From a bacterium (lineage in GTDB: Bacteria; Patescibacteriota; Patescibacteriia; 2-12-FULL-60-25), in the NCBI GenBank assembly GCA_020056125.1, contig JAGVIJ010000028.1, positions 1 to 21,993 on the forward strand: a DNA stretch of 21,993 nucleotides, in the 5' to 3' direction. The notes under the pieces are model-generated. The model saw only the letters and a list, made by a program, of their open reading frames with translations, ran no database searches and had not been told where the DNA came from. A program made the position numbers and the translations under genes. Shown here piece after piece: positions 13,117 to 19,579 of the stretch; position 1 is the first letter of the stretch, and every line of letters starts with the position of its first letter.

Positions 13117-14244
13117 TTCGATAAAGGCGTTCATTTTTTCTTTGAATCGTTCCACGGAAAACGATTCAGCATGAGCGCGAATGGTTAAAGGATCAAATTG
13201 CGCGGGGTCAAAGCGAATTATGACATCGCCGATATCTTCCCAAGATTGCGCTTCCAGATGAATGCCGGTTACGCCGTGGATGACCGTCTCTTTAGATCCG
13301 CCGCGTCCAAATACAATGGCCGGACGGCCTGCGGCCATGGCCTCGACCACGGTAATTCCAAAGTCTTCAACCTGCGGACTAATGAAACCGATGGCGTCTT
13401 GGTAGAGCGCGGCTTTTTGCTCATCGTTCACATGACTCAAGAATTCAGTTTTAGCGCCTGCGATACGGCGCAATTTTTTTAGTTCAGGCCCAATGCCAAA
13501 AATTTTTAGCGGAAGGTTGAGTTTGGCAAAAGCTTTGACGATCAAATCAAAACGTTTATAACTTACCAACCGCCCGCCGGCTAGCCAGTATTTGCCCGGC
13601 TCGCGACCCACAGGAATTTTTTGAATATCCACAGGCGGATGAATCACTTGAGCATCTCGTCCATAATAGCGCTTGATGCGCGCGCGACTGGTTTCGGAAT
13701 TGGTTACCACCAAGTCGGGTCGTTCGGCGGCCAGCCGATCCCATTGTCTCAAACTGTGCAAGACCGGAGGTAGAAGTCTGCGAATGATGGCCGGTTGCGG
13801 CAAATCATTTAAATACCCGAAACGCTCCTGCCACAAAAAGCGCGTGGGCGTATGGCAATAACAAATATGCAAACCTTCGGGCGCGGCAATCACTCCCTTG
13901 GCAAATGAGCTGGAAGATGAGATGACTAAATCAAATCCGGTCAGATCCAGATGCTCGATGGCCATGGGCATGAAAGGTAAATACCATTGATAGATTCTGC
14001 GCGCGAACGGCCAGCTATCTAAAAATGACGTACGAATAACGCGCCGGCGAAATTGTTCATGCGCGCGTCGCGGATCATGAATCAAAACAAAAGTCGGCGC
14101 CTCGGGAAACATGTCTTGCAACACGCCCAATACTCGCTCGGCTCCTCCATCTTGCACTAAATAATCATGCACCAACGCCACCTTGAGTTTAGGCTGCGCC
14201 ACAGTGCGGTAGACCGGCAACAGGGTTTGCATCGGGCTATTCAT
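13096..14244 (-). CDS. GT4-family glycosyltransferase (mannosyltransferase-like)
   Basis: GT-B glycosyltransferase of surface-glycan assembly, acting on the cytoplasmic face of the membrane. The 382-aa protein shows VALVHDYLVQDGGAERVL near the N-terminus, CYCHTPTRFLW, the acceptor-side segment LVVTNSETSRARI, LAGGRLVSYKRFDLIVKAFA at the start of the second Rossmann domain, and EDFGITVVEAMAAGRPAIVF carrying the E-x7-E motif. HTPTRFLW and the GGAER loop are typical of the mannosyltransferase-like branch of GT4, but sugar specificity cannot be read from sequence. A promoter TTGCGC-17-TAAGAT ends 6 bases before the ATG, suggesting a leaderless mRNA. The last residues AQHIT and the stop codon lie in the right arm of element copy D. 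Confidence 0.9.
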   Translation of the reverse strand: MNSPMQTLLPVYRTVAQPKLKVALVHDYLVQDGGAERVLGVLQDMFPEAPTFVLIHDPRRAHEQFRRRVIRTSFLDSWPFARRIYQWYLPFMPMAIEHLDLTGFDLVISSSSSFAKGVIAAPEGLHICYCHTPTRFLWQERFGYLNDLPQPAIIRRLLPPVLHSLRQWDRLAAERPDLVVTNSETSRARIKRYYGRDAQVIHPPVDIQKIPVGREPGKYWLAGGRLVSYKRFDLIVKAFAKLNLPLKIFGIGPELKKLRRIAGAKTEFLSHVNDEQKAALYQDAIGFISPQVEDFGITVVEAMAAGRPAIVFGRGGSKETVIHGVTGIHLEAQSWEDIGDVIIRFDPAQFDPLTIRAHAESFSVERFKEKMNAFIEHAQHIT

Positions 14245-14250
14245 AGCGCC

Positions 14251-14279
14251 ATCTTATTAACTGGGACATGAGAGCGCAA
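14251..14279 (-). promoter_or_regulatory. Promoter of the GT4 gene at 14244, probably leaderless
   Basis: On the minus strand TTGCGC (14274-14279), 17-base spacer, TAAGAT (14251-14256), then 6 bases and the ATG. Transcription would begin at or next to the start codon. Confidence 0.55.
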
Positions 14280-14291
14280 GGGAAAACAAAT

Positions 14292-14309
14292 AAGCGCAGA
14301 TTTGCGCTT
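14292..14309 (-). terminator. Hairpin between sugar-transferase and GT4 genes
   Basis: AAGCGCA-gatt-TGCGCTT is a perfect 7-bp stem. On the minus strand ATTTGTTTT follows, a broken T run, so it may partly terminate transcripts from the sugar-transferase gene. A fragment resembling GGGTAGCCCCTAC lies just beside it at about 14330-14342. Confidence 0.4.
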
Positions 14310-14345
14310 GTCGTTTTTGGCTGACGCATGGGTAGCCCCTACGGC

Positions 14346-15776
14346 TTAATATACGCCTCGGCGATATAAAATCGTAAACGGAGTTTTGAGCACGATATAT
14401 AAATCCAACCAGAGCGACCAATTTTCAATGTACCAAGCGTCCAACCCCACCTCATCTTCAAACTCCAAATCACTGCGTCCGGAAATTTGCGCCAAGCCCG
14501 TGATGCCCGGACGGATGGCTAAGACGCGCCGTTGGTGCGGCAAATATTTTTCAACTTCGCGCGGCTGATGCGGCCGCGGGCCAACCACCGACATGTCGCC
14601 GATAAGTACGTTCCAAAACTGCGCCAATTCATCCAGGGACCAGCGGCGAATGAATTTGCCCACCTTGGTCACGCGCGGATCTTCGGCGATTTTATACACC
14701 GGTCCGTGCTTAATGCTTTTTTCTGCAATCAGTTTTTGTTCCAGAGCCAGCCGTTCTTTTTGCTGGCTGAATTGGGGGCCGATGGAAAATTTGCGATACA
14801 TGGAACGGAGTTTGTAGAGTTTAAAAGTTCGACCGCCTTCGCCCACGCGGATATTTTGAAAGATTACAGGCAGGCGATCTTCGATCAAAATAGCCAGCAT
14901 GGAAAATAAGGTGAGCGGACTCGTGATGATGAGCATGAGTAGAGAGAAAAGAATATCAAACGCGCGTTTGGCAATGCGGCCCCAACCGTCGAGCGGCGTG
15001 CGTTTAACCTCGATTACAGGCAATCCTGTGGCTGTAGAAACTTCGATCCTGGAAAATCGAGCTGCAAACAGATCAGCTAGATAATGGAAGGTGATGTGCT
15101 CTTGTTCGGTGTAGGCAATGAGTTCCAACGCGCGATTTTTAGGCAGATCAGGATCAGCCAACAAAATGACATCGATGGGTTTTTTTTGCCGGAGTTTGTT
15201 GATGGCATTTTTTGTTTCATTGTTCCATTCGGCGAATCGTTTCAAAACCGTAAAACCCAAGATGGGTCGTCTCTGATACTCTTCTTCAATCTGATTAGCC
15301 GCGGTGGACTGGCCGATGATAACCACGTTTTTATGCCCCCAGCGCGCGCGCAAAAGCAGGTGGCGCATGGTGCGCAAAAATAATCTTTCCACCACGACTA
15401 AAATGAGGGAGAAAGCCCAAACCGCTAAAACTATAAAACGCGAGGTGGCGAATTCGCGCCGCAAAAAAACCGTGGCGATTAAGATCATGACGCCGGCCGT
15501 GCAAGCCAACGCGATGCGTCCCATTTCGTTCCAAGCCTTGCGCGGTTGCGTGCTGTAAAGTCCGGACACGACAAATAGGAATAACCAAACTCCGACAAAA
15601 AAACTTACGGTTTGCAGATAATTTCCAAACGGTACATTTTGCAACACGGGTCGTACTTCGGTCACAAAACGCGAGAAGCGCAATAAATAAGCGCCCACTC
15701 CGGCCGCGTAAAGCGCCAAAATATCTAAGGGTAATTGTAAGGCGGTAAAGGTAAGATCAATGCGGCGAATGCGCAT
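14346..15776 (-). CDS. Polyprenyl-phosphate sugar-1-phosphate transferase (exopolysaccharide priming enzyme)
   Basis: Initiates surface-glycan synthesis by moving a sugar-1-phosphate from a nucleotide sugar to undecaprenyl phosphate in the membrane. The 476-aa protein has four N-terminal membrane segments (about 12-30, 50-72, 85-105, 115-135). A Rossmann-like domain starts at NVVIIGQST (~150). A further membrane segment with KRAFDILFSLLMLIITSPL precedes the C-terminal catalytic domain. Its family motifs are KLYKLRSM, DPRVTKVGKFIRRWSLDEL, IGDMSVVGPRP and RPGITGLAQISGRS. About 30 charged residues (FSQQKERLALEQKLIAEKS) lie between the first two motifs. Layout matches the WcaJ/WbaP-like group; the sugar is unknown. 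It heads the three-gene glycan cluster. A TATGAT (15824-15829) upstream may be its -10 box, divergent from the rnpB promoter, with a palindromic repeat in the leader. Confidence 0.92.
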   Translation of the reverse strand: MRIRRIDLTFTALQLPLDILALYAAGVGAYLLRFSRFVTEVRPVLQNVPFGNYLQTVSFFVGVWLFLFVVSGLYSTQPRKAWNEMGRIALACTAGVMILIATVFLRREFATSRFIVLAVWAFSLILVVVERLFLRTMRHLLLRARWGHKNVVIIGQSTAANQIEEEYQRRPILGFTVLKRFAEWNNETKNAINKLRQKKPIDVILLADPDLPKNRALELIAYTEQEHITFHYLADLFAARFSRIEVSTATGLPVIEVKRTPLDGWGRIAKRAFDILFSLLMLIITSPLTLFSMLAILIEDRLPVIFQNIRVGEGGRTFKLYKLRSMYRKFSIGPQFSQQKERLALEQKLIAEKSIKHGPVYKIAEDPRVTKVGKFIRRWSLDELAQFWNVLIGDMSVVGPRPHQPREVEKYLPHQRRVLAIRPGITGLAQISGRSDLEFEDEVGLDAWYIENWSLWLDLYIVLKTPFTILYRRGVY

Positions 15777-15784
15777 ACTGTATT

Positions 15785-15813
15785 GGTAGGGACAAGGTAT
15801 GCCTTGCCCGTAC
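15785..15813. repeat. Palindromic repeat in the sugar-transferase leader
   Basis: GTAGGGACAAGG and CCTTGCCCGTAC form a near-perfect hairpin with loop TATG. It belongs to the GTAGGGGC...-type palindromes also seen at 12252-12307. It lies 9 bases upstream of the sugar-transferase ATG, so it would be transcribed as a leader hairpin. Confidence 0.75.
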
Positions 15814-15832
15814 GCAGTAGTGTATCATATCC

Positions 15833-15861
15833 TTGACTTTTTCTCTTTTTTGTGTTAATAT
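15833..15861 (+). promoter_or_regulatory. Promoter of the RNase P RNA gene
   Basis: TTGACT (15833-15838), 17-base spacer, TAATAT (15856-15861). The predicted start, about 15868-15870, coincides with the 5' base of the P1 stem. Confidence 0.85.
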
Positions 15862-15868
15862 CGCCACG

Positions 15869-16297
15869 TTCGGGTTGGACAGATGATCGCCCCGACAGTA
15901 CGTCGGGGAGGAAAGTCCGAACACCAATTTTCGAGGCAACTCGAAAATTATGGAGAGCCGCTAACGGCGGCCAGAGTATAACGGAGCTAAATGAAAGGAC
16001 ACGTGCCCGACGTTTACTTCGCAAGTCTAGGGAAAGTACCACAGAGACAATACTATCCCCCTTTGCATAAAGCTTCGGGGGAGAAAGGTGAAAAGTGATC
16101 GGATGTAGTTCGATAATTTATCGGACCGCTACCGTTCTCGCATCATGGTGACATGATGCTGTGGTAAACCCTCTCCGGTGCAAGAGCAAGTGCCGGCGCA
16201 ATGCGTCGGCAACTGGTAGCTCGCACGAGGCGGCAGGCAACTGTCGTCCCAGATAGATGATCATTCGAGACAAAATTCGGCTTATCGTCCAATCCGT
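15869..16297 (+). ncRNA. rnpB: RNase P RNA (type A)
   Basis: Catalytic RNA that cleaves 5' leaders from pre-tRNAs. Family landmarks occur in order: GAGGAAAGTCCG (CR-I), ACAGAGACAA around 16039, a GAAAGGTGAAAAG segment, GTGGTAAACC then TGCAAGAGCAAG, and near the 3' end AGATAGATGA with ATTCGGCTTATCG. The P1 arms GGTTGGAC (15873-15880) and GTCCAATCC (16287-16295) pair with one G-U. Total length is about 430 nt, slightly longer than E. coli. It has its own promoter. No simple terminator follows: element copy C starts 4 bases after P1 and ends in ATTTTT, so it may serve as one. Confidence 0.96.
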
Positions 16298-16300
16298 ACA

Positions 16301-16436
16301 TACCCAGCACTAATTTTTGTTCGCGTCAGCCAGTTCTGCTAAGTGTATTGCCTGCGAGTGAACCGCGAGGGATTACAGGGCTCCTGTAGTCACACTCGGA
16401 CGCGGGAAGCAGAACAACAAAAGTTAGTGCTGGGTA
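16301..16436. repeat. ~136-bp inverted-repeat element, copy C
   Basis: Left end TACCCAGCACTAATTTTTGT and right end ACAAAAGTTAGTGCTGGGTA are near-perfect inverted repeats. Inside, GTTCTGC pairs with GCAGAAC and GATTACAGG-gct-CCTGTAGTC forms a 9-bp hairpin. The left end is 4 bases from the end of rnpB and the right end is followed by TTTTTG. Same length and termini as copies A, B and D, with unrelated interior sequence. Confidence 0.8.
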
Positions 16437-16449
16437 TTTTTGTACACGG

Positions 16450-16482
16450 TTGCTTCGCGCCGACTGTTTTGTATGTTAATAT
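16450..16482 (+). promoter_or_regulatory. Promoter region of the DedA-family gene
   Basis: TTGCTT (16450-16455) with TATGTT (16472-16477) at 16 bases, overlapping TAATAT (16477-16482), which lies 7 bases before the ATG. Either choice places the transcript start within about 6 bases of the start codon. Confidence 0.5.
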
Positions 16483-16489
16483 CAGCACC

Positions 16490-17149
16490 ATGGAGATCCT
16501 GATTGAATTTTTTTCTAAATTACAAAATATAAATGAGCTCATCCGTTGGGGCGGATATGTGGCATTGGCTGTTATAATTTTTTCCGAGACCGGTTTATTT
16601 TTCGGATTTTTTCTGCCCGGCGATTCGCTCATGGTGACCGCCGGTTTATTTGCGGCTCAAGGTGATTTGAACGTCCTGACACTGCTTGCGCTACTCGGAG
16701 CCTGCGCCATTATCGGCGATGCCACGGGGTTTGAAATCGGCCGTCTCTCCGGAAAGAAGATTTTTAGTCGAGAAGATTCTTGGTTGTTTAAGAAAAAACA
16801 TTTGGAGCGCACCCAGCAATTTTATAATCGGCATGGTGGCAAAACCATTGTCTTGGCGCGCTTTGTGCCCATCGTTCGAACTTTTGCTCCGCTCGTAGCT
16901 GGAGTAGCGGGTATGCGTTATCGCGACTTCGCGTTGTTCAATATTGTCGGCGGCTTGAGTTGGGTCATCTCCATGGTGGGTATCGGTTATCTACTTGGCC
17001 GAACCATCCCAAACGCTGAACAATACATTCACATTATTGTCGCAATCGTAATTTTCCTTTCTATTTTACCGGGGATTATCAGTTATCTTAGAACCGGACA
17101 TTGGAAGAGATGGTTTGAAAAATTGAATCATCGTAGATCAGCTTCTTAA
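16490..17149 (+). CDS. DedA family integral membrane protein
   Basis: Member of the DedA/VTT superfamily, whose members act in lipid (undecaprenyl phosphate or phospholipid) transport across the membrane. The 219-aa protein starts MEILIEFFSKL. It has hydrophobic segments near residues 20-45 (ETGLFFGFFLPGDSLMVTAG), 50-75, 140-165 and 170-195. The diagnostic FVPIVRTFAPLVAGVAGMRY segment is present, preceded by GGKTIVLAR. The longer open frame from 16343 runs through element copy C and is not the true start. No Shine-Dalgarno site; a -10 box lies 7 bases before the ATG. An undecaprenyl-phosphate flippase role would fit the neighbouring polyprenyl-phosphate glycan genes, but this is inference. 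The C-terminus is basic and probably cytoplasmic. Confidence 0.9.
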   Translation: MEILIEFFSKLQNINELIRWGGYVALAVIIFSETGLFFGFFLPGDSLMVTAGLFAAQGDLNVLTLLALLGACAIIGDATGFEIGRLSGKKIFSREDSWLFKKKHLERTQQFYNRHGGKTIVLARFVPIVRTFAPLVAGVAGMRYRDFALFNIVGGLSWVISMVGIGYLLGRTIPNAEQYIHIIVAIVIFLSILPGIISYLRTGHWKRWFEKLNHRRSAS

Positions 17150-17167
17150 GCTTTAGCTTTTTAGGTT

Positions 17168-17229
17168 GTAGCCGCACCCTTTAGGGCGCGTTTTAGATTT
17201 TTTGAACGCAGACTAAAGTCTGCGGCTAC
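17168..17229. repeat. 62-bp palindromic repeat after the DedA gene
   Basis: GTAGCCGCA (17168-17176) pairs with TGCGGCTAC (17221-17229). Inside are two hairpins, CGCACCCTTTAGGGCGCG-like and GCAGACT-aa-AGTCTGC. It is a GTAGCCGCA...-type palindrome of the kind scattered through many bacterial genomes. It lies 18 bases after the DedA stop. Confidence 0.75.
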
Positions 17230-17248
17230 CGGCGTGGTGATCCGTTTG

Positions 17249-17279
17249 ACTATCCTAGAACATGGTGATAGTTTTTTTT
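17249..17279 (+). terminator. Probable terminator upstream of the HMG-CoA reductase gene
   Basis: ACTATC (17249-17254) and GATAGT (17267-17272) flank a 12-base loop and are followed by seven more T. TTGACT at 17246-17251 overlaps it with TAGTTT 17 bases on, so the same bases could instead be a promoter for the reductase gene. Confidence 0.55.
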
Positions 17280-17319
17280 CGCACCTTTCATTAAGCATCT
17301 CGTAACAACTTCAGAAAAC

Positions 17320-17327
17320 AAAGGAGG
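17320..17327 (+). promoter_or_regulatory. Canonical Shine-Dalgarno site of the HMG-CoA reductase gene
   Basis: AAAGGAGG, 7 bases before the ATG at 17335. It is the only strong ribosome-binding site I found in the window and it fixes the start. Confidence 0.9.
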
Positions 17328-17334
17328 CGATCCG

Positions 17335-18450
17335 ATGTCGTTGCGTTTCAAGGATCTGTCCGTGGCCGATGCGGCGGAGAAGCGGATGGAGCTTTTGGAG
17401 GCCAAGGCCGGAACTCCGCTGCCTCATCTTCGCCGCCACTCAATCGATCCGGAGACCGCGAACCAGAATGTCGAGAATTTCGCGGGCGCGGTTCAAGTGC
17501 CACTGGGCATTGCTGGGCCGCTCCAAGTAGATGGAGTTGAATATTGGATTCCTTTGGCCACCACTGAAAAAGGCTTGGTGGCCGGTGTGAATCGGGGCTG
17601 TAAGGTTCTGAATCTGTGCGGCGGAGTCAGAACGCAGATCACCAACCGCGGCATGACTCGTGCGGCCACGTTCGAGTGCCGCAACATCCGGCAGGCGACC
17701 GAATTGGTTGAGTGGGCCAATCGACATTATGCGGAGATTAAGCGTCGGGTCGAGGGCAAGTCGCGCTTCATTCGACTGGCCGCCCTGCAAACGCAGATCG
17801 TGGGGCGCTCGGTCTATCTGAAGTTCAAGTGCTACACGGGCGATGCTATGGGCATGGAGATGGTGACCGCCGGCAGTGACCGGGCTTGTGAGTGGATCGC
17901 TGAACAGACTCACATGCGGCTGATTACGATCAGCGGCAACATGTGCGTGGACAAAAAGCCGGCAGCCTTGAACCTGGAAGAGGGTCGAGGGCGGAGCGTG
18001 ATTGCCGAGGGCGAACTCGTCGCCCAGACCGTGCTGGAGGTTTTGCATCAGAGTCCGGAGCAGTTGCAACAGGTCAACTACTCCAAGCATGTGGGTTCGG
18101 CCATGAGCGGCTCCTTTGGTTTCAATGCTCATTTCGCCAATATTGTGGCCGCCATGTACATCGCCACCGGGCAAGATCCGGCACAAGTGGTGAGCGGTTC
18201 CTTGGGCGCTACGCTGATCGAGTCTTTGGATGATGGCTTCTGGCATGTCTCCGTAACCATGCCTTGCTTGGAAACCGGAACCGTGGGCGGCGGCACCGGA
18301 CGGGAAACCCCGCGGGAAGTCCTACGGATCATGGGGTTGGAAGGCGGAGCCCAGTCGCCGGGCGCCAATGCTGATCGGCTGGCACAAGTCATCGCCGCAG
18401 CCACCTTGGCCGGCGAGCTCTCTCTGCTCGCTAAACTCTGCCGGCTCTAG
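17335..18450 (+). CDS. Class I hydroxymethylglutaryl-CoA reductase, lacking the C-terminal catalytic His segment
   Basis: Makes mevalonate from HMG-CoA with NADPH, the committed step of the mevalonate isoprenoid route. Class I motifs are clear: ENFAGAVQVPLGIAGPLQVDG, ATTEKGLVAGVNRGCK (catalytic Glu ~78), FKCYTGDAMGMEMVT, GNMCVDKKPAALN (Lys 207-208), GQDPAQ (Asp ~281), TMPCLETGTVGGGT. The protein ends AGELSLLAKLCRL at 371. In human and archaeal class I enzymes this AGELSL helix is followed by a segment with the catalytic His (GHLVKSHM in human). Here the stop comes first, and I found no His in the bases just beyond it in other frames. The gene has a canonical Shine-Dalgarno site and more GC-rich codons than most neighbours, suggesting acquisition by transfer. 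Terminators follow. No other mevalonate gene is in the window. Confidence 0.93.
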   Translation: MSLRFKDLSVADAAEKRMELLEAKAGTPLPHLRRHSIDPETANQNVENFAGAVQVPLGIAGPLQVDGVEYWIPLATTEKGLVAGVNRGCKVLNLCGGVRTQITNRGMTRAATFECRNIRQATELVEWANRHYAEIKRRVEGKSRFIRLAALQTQIVGRSVYLKFKCYTGDAMGMEMVTAGSDRACEWIAEQTHMRLITISGNMCVDKKPAALNLEEGRGRSVIAEGELVAQTVLEVLHQSPEQLQQVNYSKHVGSAMSGSFGFNAHFANIVAAMYIATGQDPAQVVSGSLGATLIESLDDGFWHVSVTMPCLETGTVGGGTGRETPREVLRIMGLEGGAQSPGANADRLAQVIAAATLAGELSLLAKLCRL

Positions 18451-18457
18451 CTACCTA

Positions 18458-18512
18458 AAAGGCGCGGTGTTCGCGCCTTTCCTTAGCTGACCTAAACTGG
18501 TCGGCTTTTTTT
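18458..18512 (+). terminator. Tandem terminator hairpins after HMG-CoA reductase
   Basis: AAAGGCGCG-gtgtt-CGCGCCTTT (18458-18480) is a perfect 9-bp stem. It is followed by AGCTGACC-taaact-GGTCGGCT (18485-18506) with one mismatch and seven T. The second is a standard intrinsic terminator for the plus strand. Confidence 0.85.
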
Positions 18513-18560
18513 ATCCCGCCGCTGGCGGGATAACCCACCGTAGCCTTGGCGAAGGTGGGT
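18513..18560. repeat. Two adjacent palindromic repeats between convergent genes
   Basis: ATCCCGCC-gct-GGCGGGAT (18513-18531) is perfect. ACCCACC...GGTGGGT (18533-18560) encloses CTTGGCGAA. On the minus strand they follow the trpS stop and may end that transcript, since the first is followed by A/T-rich sequence, although the T run is on the plus strand. Confidence 0.65.
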
Positions 18561-18563
18561 GTC

Positions 18564-19556
18564 TTATTTACGTCCCAGACCCACGCGGTCGCGCACCTGT
18601 TTTATTTTTTGTTCAGCCAGTTCTAAAGCCGCGTCTCGTCCGGCATCTAAAATCTTTTGTAATTCGCTCGGATCGCGCAGATAATTTTCAATTTTTGTTC
18701 TAATGGGGTCGAGTAAAGCGATGATCGCTTCAGCCACCGCGGATTTGAAATCGCCATAGCCTTTATTTTCAAATTCTTGTTCAATCTGTTTAAGGTTGCG
18801 ACCCGTAGCATGATGATAAATGGTTATGAGATTTGAAATGGCGGGTTTCTTTTCTGGATCAAAGCGTATGTATTTATCCGAGTCAGTCACCGAGCGCATG
18901 ATTTTTTTTCTAATCACTTCGGGCTGATCGGTGAGCGCGATATAGTTGGCCGAGGATTCGCTCTTGGACATTTTGATCGCCGGATCATCCAGCGCCTTGA
19001 TGCGCGCCCCAACTTTTTGAATCAGCGCTTGCGGTACTGCGAAGGTATCGCCGTAGCGCGTGTTAAAACGCCGCGCCAAGGTGCGGGTTAATTCCACGTG
19101 TTGCATTTGATCTTCGCCCACGGGCACCACTTGAGTATCATAAAGCAAAATATCCGCAGCCATGAGCACCGGATAGCTGAACAAACCCACGCTCGCTCGT
19201 TCGCCGTGTTTTTTAGCCTTATCTTTAAACTGCGTCATTCTTTCCAGCTCGCCTAAATTGGCCAGAGTGGAAAGTAGCCACGCCAATTCGCTATGTTGCG
19301 GCACTTCGCTCTGCACATATATGGTGCAGTGTTTGGGATCCAACCCAACCGCCAAATAAGCGGCCGCCGTGTTTAAAATATTTTGGCGTAATTCTTTGGG
19401 ATCTTGCGGCACGGTGATGGCGTGCAGATCAACCACGCAGAACATGCAATCGTATTTTTTTTGCAGTTCCACCCATTGCTTGAGCGCGCCGATATAATTT
19501 CCAATGTGCAAAAGGTTGGTGGGTTGAATGCCGGAAAATAATTTTGATTTTGGCAT
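18564..19556 (-). CDS. trpS: Tryptophanyl-tRNA synthetase
   Basis: Class I aminoacyl-tRNA synthetase that charges tRNA-Trp. The 330-aa length is normal for the bacterial enzyme. SGIQPTNLLHIGNYIGALKQ at the N-terminus carries the HIGH-type motif (HIGN, 17-20). The motif DLHAIT follows, then VGEDQMQHVELTR for tryptophan and ATP binding, and KMSKS at 195-199. All expected active-site elements are present. The start ATG at 19556 is 23 bases after the RNase J stop, and no Shine-Dalgarno site is seen, so it is probably co-transcribed with RNase J. It ends next to paired palindromic repeats, convergent with the HMG-CoA reductase gene. Confidence 0.97.
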   Translation of the reverse strand: MPKSKLFSGIQPTNLLHIGNYIGALKQWVELQKKYDCMFCVVDLHAITVPQDPKELRQNILNTAAAYLAVGLDPKHCTIYVQSEVPQHSELAWLLSTLANLGELERMTQFKDKAKKHGERASVGLFSYPVLMAADILLYDTQVVPVGEDQMQHVELTRTLARRFNTRYGDTFAVPQALIQKVGARIKALDDPAIKMSKSESSANYIALTDQPEVIRKKIMRSVTDSDKYIRFDPEKKPAISNLITIYHHATGRNLKQIEQEFENKGYGDFKSAVAEAIIALLDPIRTKIENYLRDPSELQKILDAGRDAALELAEQKIKQVRDRVGLGRK

Positions 19557-19579
19557 AGAGGATGGGTTAAAGATTGCGT

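Noticed and set aside
16343..16489. Upstream extension of the DedA open frame.
   Set aside because: It runs through element copy C and gives a non-membrane, Cys/Arg-rich stretch; the ATG at 16490 gives the normal DedA N-terminus.
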